From Flaccisagitta enflata (taxonomy: Eukaryota; Chaetognatha; Sagittoidea; Aphragmophora): 64,000 nucleotides of DNA. This document shows positions 13,547 through 22,867 of this stretch, one piece after another. Where the stretch lies: the NCBI GenBank assembly GCA_965153355.1, contig OZ231126.1, forward strand, positions 104,904,001-104,968,000. Reading direction: 5' to 3'. The position numbers were made by a program, and so were the translations under genes. The notes below the pieces were generated by a model, which saw only the letters and a list, made by a program, of their open reading frames with translations, was not told where the DNA came from and did no database searches. How positions within the stretch are numbered: position 1 is the stretch's first letter; every line of letters starts with the position of its first letter.

Positions 13547-14991
13547 ATGTTCAATTGTAGAGGCATGGACGGAAAAATTCGTGCTAGATGTTTTTCGCGA
13601 CGGTTTTTCCATATGCAGGGGACCATTAGGGAGTGGACTGAAGAAAAATTGGAGGGTGGCAGCTCTCAAATACTTGAGACCAGTGACTTACGTGCCGTGA
13701 GTAGCTTACCTTTGACTTATGCTCAAGCAACAACAAGTTCTAAAAATACCAAAGCAAGTTTATCAAGTACAGCTGAATCATCTCATTCTTCTGGGCTAAA
13801 ATCATTATTTTCTAAAAAAGGAAAAACATATATAGAATTAGTTGATATATCATCAGACGATTCAGATGAAACAGCTGTATTTGTCCCAAAGCCAAGTGTT
13901 TCCAACACTTTACCATCTACTTTGAAAGATTTTCCTAAAGAAATCTCAAGCTGGTTTTCAAGTAAATCTAATAGTAGTAATGTTGGTGGGCAACCTTTTT
14001 TGAAACATCCTAAACAGCAACAGCAACCACAGCATAATAAAGGGCAAAATTTACCTTCAAACACAACATCACAACAAAAATCACACAAACAACCATTAAA
14101 GCAGAATGAATTAAAACACCCACAGCAACAACAGCATTCAAAGCACCCACAAAAACAGCAAAACAAAAAACAATCACAGCAACCTCGGCAATCGCAGCTT
14201 TCACAGCAACCACAGCAAAGCAAAAAGCAGAGCTTACCTTTATGCACAACAACACAAACAAAATCACAGAAACAACCACATTCTTTGGAACAACCAATAC
14301 ATGAAAAACCTATAACAGATAAACAAAAAAAGAAAAAAAGTGACTACCCTGATGAAAACACATTGACTACACCTGGAATGAAAGAATGTTATGTAAAAGT
14401 TTATAGAATAGACAAGGAATTGGGATTATCAATATGCAAGAATTGTAATGAAATGCGTAAAAACTTAAGATTATATATTAAAAAAATCCCTTCCTGCTAT
14501 GAATATTATTCTAAAAATTTTCCATCTGAGATTACCATGGATGAAAATGAAAAAAAAGAAAAGACAAGACAAAAGGTAAGAAAACATAGAGAATCATTAA
14601 AAAAAATCTGGGTGAAAAAGGGTTTAGGGAGAAAGAAGCAGATGAAAAACAAACTCAAAGGGATGCTAAAAGAGAAAAAAATAAGGCATCCTATGATAAG
14701 AAAAGAGCGGATGAAAAACAAACAGAAAGGAACACTAAAAGAAAAAAAAATAAGGCAGCCTATGATAAGAAAAGAGCGGATGAAAAACAAACAGAAAGGA
14801 ACACTAAAATAAAAAAAAATAAGGCAGCCTATGATAAGAAGAGAGCAGATGAAAGACAGACAGAAAGGAACACTAAAAGAAAAAGAAATAAGGCAGCCTT
14901 TGAAAAAAAAACAGCCGATGAAAAACAAACTCAAAGGGATACTAAAAGAAACAAGGCCAACACCTATAAGTCGCGTGCAAGACAAAAATAA
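13547..14991 (+). pseudogene. Gln-rich / Lys-rich protein gene with five 23-codon repeats, frameshifted
   Basis: Not recognised as a known family. One frame (13,547-14,812) encodes a Ser-rich N-terminus, an acidic YIELVDISSDDSDE stretch (residues ~95-109) that resembles a SUMO-interacting motif, a Gln/His/Lys-rich region (~145-255), and a conserved-looking section with CKNC and TRQKVRKHRESLKK. At a poly-A run (14,597-14,606) the natural frame appears to shift: frame 1 (14,590-14,991) holds five exact-length 69-bp repeats starting at 14,638, 14,707, 14,776, 14,845 and 14,914, encoding charged helices such as ADEKQTERNTKRKKNK. Alternatively AAAAG|GTAAG at 14,571 is a splice donor. Charged repeats like these occur near the N-terminus of some Helitron and other transposon proteins. 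The last codons overlap the 5' end of the mobile element at 14,950. The start is uncertain: a different frame is open from 13,491. Confidence 0.5.
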
Positions 14992-15829
14992 ATGAATTGA
15001 CCTGACTCCTAATTGTATCTTTTTGATCGCCTTAGACTGACTAAGAAGGACTTAGAATGACTTAAAATGACTTGGAATGATGTAGAATGACTTAGAATGA
15101 CTTAGAAGGACTTAAAATGATGTAAAGGACAATATTGTTTAAACTGACAATAATAAGTTAAATTGACTTAGAATGACTTAAAACGACTAAGATTGACTTA
15201 AAACGACTAAGAATGTCTTACAATGACTTAGAATGACTTACAATGACTTAGAATGACTTACAACGACTTAGAATGACCTAAAATGATTTAAAATGATATA
15301 AAGGATTATATTGACTAAAATGTCAATAATGACTTAAAATGACTTAAAATGACTAAGAATGACTTAAAATGACCTAAAATGAATTAGAATTACTTAGAAC
15401 AACTTAGAATGACTTAAAATGACTTAAAATGACTTAAAATGACTTAAAATGATTTAAAGGACTATATTGATTAAAATCACAAAAATGACTGAATGACTCA
15501 AAATTACTAAGAATGACTTAGAATGACTCAGAATGACTAAAAATGACTGAGAATGACCTAGAATGGCATAAAATGATGCATAGGACTAAATTCACTAAAA
15601 TGACTATAATGACTTCAAATGACTTAAAATGACTTAAAATAACTTAGAATGACTCAGAATGACTTAAAATGACTTAGAATGACTTGAAATAACTTAAAAT
15701 GACTAAAAATGACTTAAAGAAATAAAAGTGATAAAAAAAGTAAAGTGTGACGGACCGACCGACCAACCAACCGACCGACCAACCGACGGACAAAGCGGGT
15801 TGTAGAGTCGCGTGCACGCGACTAAAAAA
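14950..15829 (+). mobile_element. Minisatellite-carrying element, subfamily I, complete
   Basis: 5' end AACAAGGCC...AGTCGCGTGCA; a core of 11-bp units (gacttagaatg / gacttaaaatg, 15,030-15,720); gtgtgacggaccgaccgacc tetranucleotide block; GACAAAGC box; and the perfect 18-bp palindrome AGTCGCGTGCACGCGACT at 15,806-15,823, then an A run. The palindrome is also the inverse of the 5' AGTCGCGTGCA. A second, truncated 3' block (15,842-15,897) follows in tandem. No coding capacity; mobilised in trans if mobile. Confidence 0.85.
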
Positions 15830-15981
15830 AAAAAAAAAAAAGTTAAGTGTGACGGACCGACCGATCAACCAACCGACCGACCGACAAAAAGCAAAGTAAT
15901 AGAAAAAGAATAGAACTACAAAAAAAATGTAAAACAGAGGTGCTTAATTTTTCTTTTTTTTTCATTTTTCAACTTCTGCAG

Positions 15982-17013
15982 GAACACTTGCCATGTCAAA
16001 ATGATCAACATGGAATGGAAACTACTGCGAGAGAAAAGTTTATCAACTTTGATGAACTACAAGATGTCATTCTACATATTGATGGTGGAGGAGCAGTTGC
16101 TGAGGTTGGAGCTTCAACCACTGAAGCCGCTGTTTCTTCAACTGGATCATCCAATGAAAATGATGTTAACCATCTTAGAAAAGAATTGGCTCGATTAAAG
16201 AAAGAAAATGCTGAAAAAGACCAGAAAATTTTGCTACTTGAAAATGATCCCCCAAGATCAAGACATCGCCGTTCAGCAGCAGAGCCACCGCCGCAGGAAT
16301 CAACTGCTGACTTGTGTGAAGAAGCTTGCGCAAATGGGAGAGCATCGTGATACAAAACCTCCATCTCTCAGGCCATTTGATCCAAGTAAGATGTCAATCA
16401 AAACATATGTTGACACACTAAAAGGATTTTTAAAGGCATATCCTACTATGACAAGGGATATGTGTATCAATAATGTTACATTAGCTTTGTCAGATCCATA
16501 TCTCTCAAATTGGCTTTTGGTTATCGAAAGTGATGTAACAAAGGCAAAGGACATGCAGATTCTACTTAAAGAATTTCAAGATGCTGTTTGCATTGAAGAT
16601 GCTAGTTTGAGCTCTTACTTGTTCTTCAATCGTCAACAAAAATCTAATGAAGATGCACGATCATTTGGAAACAACTTGTTTATTTTGGCAAGATCAGCCT
16701 TTGGATCTCTGAGCCCTACAGAGCTGAAAACAAGAGTAAAGGAGAAATTTCTGAGAGGATTGCGAGAGCCAATTGGAAGGAATATCAGACAGTTGCTCCC
16801 AGCTACATATGAAGATGCTGTCAGATTTGCAACAGCTGCAGAAAGTGAATTGGATAGCAGTCAAGGAGTTGTGGAAATCACTACAGAAGAAGAAGAAAAC
16901 GATTTTTATGAAAGTGATGAAGAAAATGAAGAATATGAAAATGAAGGAAAAGAGATGCGCCAATGCTACAGATGTGGGCAAAGAGGTCATTTGGCCAGAA
17001 ATTGCAAGTATTA
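15982..17013 (+). pseudogene. Retrotransposon gag fragment with CCHC zinc knuckle, frameshifted
   Basis: Seen: a coiled coil LRKELARLKKENAEKDQ (16,172-16,225), then after a frameshift at ~16,290-16,345 a gag-like helical domain (motif-like positions PSLRPFDPSKM, YLFFNRQQ, VKEKFLRGLREPIGR), an acidic run, and the CCHC box CYRCGQRGHLARNC at 16,966-17,007, ending two codons later. Known: this domain order packages genomic RNA in Ty3-like elements. No protease or polymerase follows and no LTRs flank it, so it is an isolated gag, either a solo fragment or a gag-derived host exon. A pyrimidine tract and TTCTGCAG|G at 15,981 look like a 3' splice site, so it might be spliced. An intact domesticated gene is less likely given the frameshift. 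Confidence 0.72.
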
Positions 17014-17690
17014 GGTTTAGTGACAGAAGTTACCAAAAGGGGTTTATTGGACATGGTTGAATCTACATACAGATATAGATTTTGGGCATCTTGAGTAACC
17101 ACCGGTCAAAAATGGTTAACTCATGCTCCACTTTAAAGAAAAAAAAGTAATTGAATGGGGTTATATTTATGAGTCACAGTGCAACTGGCCACCCCATTTC
17201 CCAGGTACTAAAAAATCACACAAAGGATGAAATGTACATTTATCCAAAGTTATTATGCCCAATGAATATGGCCAGAAAGAAAGATCTTTTTATGAATCTA
17301 AATCCTGGGCTCAACCTGTCGTTTGATTCACTCTCAGTTTGAAAATTTTAATAACCTGTCACTCAGTTTAATATCCACTTTTGCAAAATGGCTAAATGTA
17401 AACAAAAAATGGAAGAACTGGAGAAATCATGGACATCAAAAGAATTGTTTTGGACAACAGCAAGACATCTGGAAATCTACAATGCTTATGGGACTAAGCG
17501 CCATAGAGTAGGGGGATGTCAAGGGCTGGATCACCGAGCCTGCCCATGGACTGCCCATGAACTAGATCATTGAGTCAACCTCAACAGAGTAGCATAATCA
17601 CAACAAGAAACAACGCAGTAAATAAAGATGCACTCAACGCCTTTTTAGAAACAATAAAATAGACCATTAAAGATTTTGAGAAAAGCAATA
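17014..17690. other. No gene recognised
   Basis: AT-rich DNA after the gag stop. It holds short frames without recognisable motifs, and no LTR, polypurine tract or repeat was found. It may be part of the intron of the minus-strand thioredoxin-like gene. Confidence 0.45.
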
Positions 17691-17700
17691 AAATCTGCAG

Positions 17701-17825
17701 CCTGGCGGCCAGGCTGTAGTCCAGTTTTTTATGCCTGGCGGCCAGGTGAAGGTCCGTTTTTAGCCTGGCGGCCAGGCCAAATGCTCATAGGGTATATAAG
17801 CAGGAGCGTCCATCCACTAGGCATC
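17701..17825 (+). promoter_or_regulatory. TATA promoter with three 13-bp palindromes
   Basis: Three identical palindromes CCTGGCGGCCAGG at 17,701-17,713, 17,734-17,746 and 17,764-17,776 (spacing 33 and 30 bp, about three helical turns) stand in front of a TATA box, TATATAAG at 17,793-17,800. A start would be expected near 17,820-17,830 (ccactaggcatcatttc). The arrangement suggests a dimeric factor bound on one DNA face. Transcription would run right, antisense to the thioredoxin-like exon. No recognisable coding sequence follows on the plus strand. Confidence 0.6.
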
Positions 17826-17910
17826 ATTTCAATTCAACAAACTCAACCTTGCGTTTCAAGAACACTTACCAAGAAGATCTACAACGAGTCCTTGAATGGC
17901 CACAAATTAC

Positions 17911-18063
17911 CTGGTAAACATCAACAACAACAAGTCCTTGAATGGCCATGAGTTCGTCCCATTCTTCTTGCGTTTCGACTTCCGCTTCATGAAGTTTGAA
18001 AGCGGCTATTTTTGCCGCTTCCGCCGATTTTTCGTTTTCCGCCGTCGTTGGTCGTGACGCCAT
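17911..18063 (-). CDS. First coding exon of an NME8/NME9 (TXNDC3/TXNDC6)-like thioredoxin protein
   Basis: Reads from ATG at 18,063 for exactly 51 codons to TACCAG, followed by a GTAATT donor, phase 0. Residues ~26-51 contain QEEWDELMAIQGLVVVDVYQ, closely like the start of the thioredoxin domain in NME8/NME9, where the next residues hold the WCGPCK active site; that site would lie in the next exon and was not found in the window. Known: these proteins join a thioredoxin domain to NDP-kinase modules and act in cilia and sperm flagella with outer dynein arms. An Ala/Glu-rich N-terminal extension precedes the domain. Continuing past the donor gives non-homologous residues, which supports splicing. 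The downstream intron direction carries the TATA promoter and gag remnant. A 20-bp piece of the exon (ggccattcaaggact) is duplicated in the intron at ~17,885-17,903. Confidence 0.72.
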
Positions 18064-18196
18064 CTCTCACCTCAGCTCGGATCTCTGATCTGATCATTTT
18101 AGAAAGTGGTGAGAAAACGGGCTTTTAAAATTCTTAAACGGCTGGACCGTGTCTGTCGAGTGAAGTCGGGCAAGCGTTTTTATGCATAGTGCAAAT

Positions 18197-18350
18197 AACA
18201 AGGCCGGATACACGGCCAATACCAGTTGCGGACGGGTGGGCAGGGGCGGAAATGCGCTTTTTCACACTTTCAAACTCGATCACCATGACGGCCCGACCGA
18301 CCGACCGACGGACAAAGCCTCCTTTAGAGTTGCGTGTCCGCAACTAAAAA
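18197..18350 (+). mobile_element. Compact minisatellite-type element, subfamily II (154 bp)
   Basis: AACAAGGCCGGATACACGGC start, AGTTGCGGAC as 5' stem, gaccgaccgacc block, GACAAAGC box, then AGTTGCGTGTCCGCAACT hairpin and AAAAA. The 5' AGTTGCGGAC and 3' GTCCGCAACT are exact inverted repeats. No tandem core, so it shows the minimal element. The copy at 41,209-41,380 is very similar. Confidence 0.85.
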
Positions 18351-18355
18351 GAGAA

Positions 18356-18578
18356 AACAAGTGACGCGGGGTCACAATACATCGTTGCAGACGGGCAGGG
18401 GCATCCAACCCCCATTCACACCCTCGCCCACCCCCTACACACACCCAGTCACAGAACCTGAAATTGAGCGTTTTCGCTATTTTCAACTCGATCACCATGA
18501 CAGACAGACGGACGGGCCAACGGACCGGCGGACGGACGGACAAAGCATCTTATAATAGAGTTGCGTATCCGCATTGTT
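18356..18578 (+). mobile_element. Diverged subfamily II element, tandem to the previous one
   Basis: AACAAGTGACGC start, GTTGCAGACGGGCAGGGGC, ctcgatcaccatgac as in the previous element, gacggacggac block, GACAAAGC, and AGTTGCGTATCCGCATT hairpin. Five bases separate it from its neighbour. Confidence 0.7.
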
Positions 18579-18579
18579 G

Positions 18580-18889
18580 AAAAGACAACAGGGACAACAG
18601 TCTGACCAACGGATGAATCGCGGATGTGACATTGGTCTTGATGTGGAATAAAGGAATGAAAGAGATGCTGTTCAGCTTCGATACTTCCTAGTTTTTGGGG
18701 GTGGAAATCAGCAACCTACATTAATCATTATAAAGCGATACTGTTGTTGTTTAAGATCATGAGAGGGTCAAAACTCGTCAGCAAAACGAATTTCGAGTTT
18801 CTGGTTTTTCTGATTCTACGCTGTTGCCATGGAAACGAGGGAAAAGTACGTGAAAGGAGCAATCGAGCCAATGGCGGGGCAGAGGGAGA

Positions 18890-18943
<54 letters not shown>

Positions 18944-19190
18944 GAGAGTAGACTGGATTGCATTGGTTCCAACTTCTGGAAGTGGAACTCTCTCGCCCTC
19001 CCTCTTGTCTGGTCTAGTGCTGGAGCTGGAGGTCAGCTTGTCCGGCTAAAATATTTGTTTGACCGGAATGCAATTTGCAAAAAAGGAATTTGCAGTTGGA
19101 ACTGCAAATCGGCCAAACCTGCCAAAGTCGACTGACTGAAAGCAAAAAAGGGTTTGACTGCAACGCACGGTGCGCCATTGTCGGAACATG
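18580..19190. other. No gene seen; (GA)n at 18,893-18,950
   Basis: Mixed-composition spacer; one open stretch (18,744-19,049) is mostly microsatellite and has no family motif. Confidence 0.5.
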
Positions 19191-19193
19191 ATT

Positions 19194-19711
19194 AACAAGG
19201 TCAACAAACCATAGTCGCGTGGTAATAAGGGTAATTAGGGTAATTAAGGTAATATGGGTAATTAAGGTAATATAGGTAATAAAGGTAATAAAGGTATTAA
19301 AGTTAATAAAGGTAATAAAGGTAATTAAGTTAATTAAGGTAATTAAGGTAATAAAGGTAAAGGTACCTAAAAGGTACCTAAAAGGTAAAGGTACCTAAAA
19401 GGTAAAGGTACCTAAAGTACCTAAAGTACCCTAGAGTACCCTTACGTACCCTAAACAACCCTAAAGTACTCTAAAGTACCTTAAGTACCTAAAGTACTCT
19501 TATAAGTAAACTAAAGCACCCTTAAGTACCTAATGTGCCCTAGAGTACACTAAAGAACCCTTAAGTACCCTAAAGTACCTTAAAGTACCCTAAAGTACCT
19601 TTCAAATGAAGATTTAGGCTTTATATCAAAAAAGTTACCGACAGACTGACAGACCGACCGACCGACAGACCGACATAGTGGCTTCTAGAGTCGCGTTCAC
19701 GCGACTAAAAA
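19194..19711 (+). mobile_element. Minisatellite-carrying element, subfamily I, GGTAAT/AAGTACC core
   Basis: AACAAGGTC...AGTCGCGTGG at the 5' end, a core changing from ggtaat(t)aa units to aaagtaccct units, then accgaccgaccgac, GACATAGTGG, TAGAGTCGCGTTCACGCGAC and TAAAAA. It shares core and 5' end with the degenerate copy at 3632. Flanking bases are T at both sides. Confidence 0.83.
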
Positions 19712-19729
19712 TGGATTGTACCCCTTGGA

Positions 19730-20750
19730 TAAAAAAAAAGACGCACCTACTGATTATTTGATAAAACAGTTACAAAAAACAATTCTAATTATCTTTAAAT
19801 AAGTCATTTTTAAAGATTTTCAAAAAAATCTTTCAGTCTAGACCCAGGTCTTTATCTCAAACGATTTAGAAGCTGGAGCCCTGCAAAGAGAAGCACTAAT
19901 TTGCTAAAATGCACTTTTTATATAAGGACTGCGAAACTGGAATGGGCAATGCCATTTCTAAACGAAAAAAAACAGGTCGCCCAAGGGCAATATGTGGTCA
20001 GCGATACCCGTTGCCCTGCTGTGCATGATTGTAAATTTGAGTGAGGGGAGGCAGGGCAGCGGCCCCGAAGGGGACGAAGTCCTGTAGAACACAGGATGAC
20101 TTTCGTTCGTCCGTTCGTTCGTCCGTCCGTTTGGGCTGAATTCAGGTCTAAGAGGGCTGATGTAAGGCCAGGAAGCCAGTTGGGGGCTTGAATGGGCTGA
20201 CTTGAGGCTTGAAAGAGCTGGATTAAGGCTTGGAAGGTCATAGAGAACTGACTTGAGGATCAGATAGCTGATTTGAGGCTTGAAAGGCCTAATTTGAGGC
20301 AAGAGGTTGGATTTGAGGCCTAAGAGGCCATATTTGAGGCTTGAGAGGCCAGATAAAAGGCCTGAGAGGCCATATTTGAGGCCTAAGAGGCTTAATTTGA
20401 GGCCTAAGAGGCTAGATTTGAGGCCTGAGAGGCCAGATTGTAGGCCTGAGAGGTTTAGTTTAAGGCCTGAGAGGCCAGATTTGAGGCCTGAGAGGCCAGA
20501 TTTGAGGCCTGAGAGGCCAGATTTGAGGCCTGAGGGAGGGAAGGACGCACGCACGAACGAACGAACGAACGAACGAAAGTCCCCCTGTGTTCTACAGGAC
20601 TTCGTCCCCTTCGGGGCCGCTGCCCAAAAAGCAATACCAGATTAGTGCCAAATGAAAGTACTTTCGAAGGGCTTTCAAATGATCTAAGATTTTGCTTAGT
20701 TTCTTTCAAAATTATAGGCAAAATTAGCCATTAAAAAGTGCGTCTATTTT
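19730..20750. mobile_element. GACGCAC MITE, copy 2, carrying a nested insertion
   Basis: Left aaaaaaaaagacgcac and right aaaaagtgcgtctatttt. The interior is the reverse complement of 2494-3064. Homology is interrupted between ~19,970 and ~20,632 by minisatellite element B2, so copy 1 acts as the empty site. Copy 2 lacks the pogo-like MITE. Confidence 0.8.
19971..20632 (+). mobile_element. Minisatellite element B2, nested, boundaries set by a paralogous empty site
   Basis: Inverted modules agggcagcggccccgaaggg (20,054) and complement (20,607-20,625) enclose cgttcgttcgtccg, a 20-bp array (ggcctgagaggccagatttg, ~20,135-20,535) and cgaacgaacgaac. The 5' side has gtggtcagcgatacccgttg, shared with B1. 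The 3' end reads GGGGCCGCTGCCCAAAAA. The left and right tetranucleotide runs are complementary. Confidence 0.8.
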
Positions 20751-21590
20751 GTTGATCCGCGTGATAAATCAAGAATACACAGCCATAGGATAGCCAAGGG
20801 GAGTGAAACTTTTCACTACCTCAGTAGACTTACAACGGTGGACAGCTGCACTATGTAAATATTTGTCGGTGAAGTAGCAGGGGTTCATATTTTGTAAACC
20901 TTCCGAGAGTCAAAAATTTTTCCCATAAGTTTCCGACACTGATGTCACAGGCCTGGTGATTCTAGATCAGCAAGCTACCCCGCTTCTCAAATGGGGACAA
21001 AAGATATTGGCAGGTCGAAGAAGAAGAAGAAGAAGAAGAAGAAGAAGAAGAAGAAGAAGAAGAAGAAGAAGAAGAAGAAGAAGAAAAAACTGGAAGGAAT
21101 ATACAACGGCAATAAAAATTCGCTTTAAGTCAGCAAGGATATCATTTGCATATTGCAGTTTTAAGATGATTGGTCCATTATAATTTCATTGATTTGGAAT
21201 ACTGTCAATGAGATTCGAAACTGTGACTTAAACTTATTTTTCTCTATCGTGAATGCAAAAAAGAAAAACCTAATGCGCATGAAAAAGATATTGATATTGT
21301 CCTGTTGTTCACATAACCCCCGCAAGTAAGATTTATATTGATGATAATTTCAGTGAAAAATGCTGGCTTCGACGAAATGCGTAGATGTAATCTCTTGAAC
21401 AGTTGCCACTAGAGTCGAGCGTAGCCCTGAGTCTGGAGGCCCCTAGCCTGCAAGGTTAGGCAGTGTATCTGGATCAGCCTCGGGTGAGGTCCTAATAGGA
21501 GGGTATCTGTATTGGGTGGAAACACGGTTAGGAAAGGAGGCGGAGCTGGGACTAGGTGTATGTTAGCTTTTATTCAAATTAGCCGAGTGT
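20751..21590. other. No gene seen; (GAA)n at 21,017-21,085
   Basis: Unremarkable spacer with a trinucleotide (gaa)n run of ~70 bp giving a poly-Arg/Lys frame that is not a gene. Confidence 0.55.
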
Positions 21591-21591
21591 G

Positions 21592-21990
21592 CTTTTTAGG
21601 TGCGCCATAGCACCTCTATGAGAGGCTCTGTCCCTCCGTCCGTCCGTCCGTCGGTCATGCTTGAATGAAAAATCGCTGAAAATGTTTGAAATCGATTGAA
21701 AATTGTATTCGTTCATAATTGATGTTACTCGTCATTTCATTCACTAAAATAATCAGCAACGGTTAGGTCTGATAGAGCTGAGGATAGGTCTGATAGAGCT
21801 TGGCATAGGTCTAGTAGATATCGGGATAGGTCTGATAGAGCTAGGGATAGATCTGATAGAGCTAGGGATAGCTCTGATAGAACTACGGATAGCTCTGCTA
21901 GAGCCAGGGATAGGTCAGATAGAGCTAGGGATAAGTCTGAGAATTGATAACGCCCGGCGCACCATCTTGGACCGTGTATCCGGCCTTGTT
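21592..21990 (-). mobile_element. Minisatellite-carrying element, subfamily III (GGTGCGCC stem)
   Basis: On the minus strand it starts AACAAGGCCGGATACACGG then GGTGCGCC, passes a ~21-bp core (tatccctagctctatcagac, plus-strand 21,755-21,945), a gacggacggacgg block and a GACAGAGCC box, and ends AGGTGCTATGGCGCACCT with AAAAA. The 5' and 3' stems are complementary, but the stem sequence differs from subfamilies I and II. Confidence 0.82.
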
Positions 21991-22012
21991 TTAAAGATTT
22001 GCCCTTTGAGAA

Positions 22013-22867
22013 AACAAGGCCAACACCTATAAGTCGCGTGCAGGACAAAAATAACTGAACTGACCTGACTCCTTATTGTATCTTTTTATCGAAAATCAGA
22101 CTAAAACACAACCCAAAACAGACCCAAACCAGACTCAAACCAGACTCAAACCAGACTCAAACGAGACTCAAACCAGAATTAAACCAGACCGAAATCAGAC
22201 CTAACTCAGACATAAACCAGACATAAACCAGACATAAACCAGATGTAAGCCAGACTCAAACCAGACTCAAATCATACTCAAACAAGACTCAAACCAGACT
22301 CAAACCAGACTCAAACCAGACTCAAACCAGACTCAAACCAGACTTAAACCAGACCAAAACCAGGCTCAAGCCAGGCTCAAACCAGGCTAAGCCTGGCAGG
22401 CTTAAACCCTAATCAAACCAGACTCAAACCAGACTCAAACCAGACTCAAACCAGAATGAAACCAGACCAAAACCAGACCAAAACCAGACCAAAACCAGAC
22501 CAAAACCAGACCAAAACCAGACCTAAATCAAATATAAACCAGACAAAAACCAGACATAGACCAGACCTAAACCAGACCTGACCCAGACCTAAACCAGACA
22601 TAAAACAGACATGAACCAGTCTTGAACCAGACTTGAACCAGACTTAAACCAGACTTAAACCAGACGTAAACCAGACTTAAACCAGACTTAAACCAGACTT
22701 TAACCAGACTTAAACCATACTTAAACCAGACTTAAACCAGACTTAAACCAGACTTAAACCAGACTTAAACCAGACTTAAACCAGACTTAAACCAGTCTTA
22801 AACCATAATCATCTTTAATATCATTTTAACCAGCAGACTTAAACCAGCAGACTTAAACCATTAGACC
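22013..22867 (+). mobile_element. Subfamily I element, 5' end plus 11-bp array, interrupted
   Basis: 5' end AACAAGGCCAACACC...AGTCGCGTGCA nearly identical to 14,950, through tgacctgactcct. The core is ~70 units of 11 bp (aaaccagactc, later aaaccagactt) from 22,085. The array stops at 22,867 where the giant satellite begins; no 3' end is found beyond it. Confidence 0.78.

Noticed and set aside
13483-13700. Frame starting at 13,491 as a separate small gene
   Set aside because: Overlaps the longer Ser/Gln-rich frame, has no motif, and ends at a possible donor; at most an alternative first exon.
13783-14985. Cys-rich and Phe-rich frames on the minus strand
   Set aside because: Complement of Gln-rich and Lys-rich coding DNA on the plus strand.
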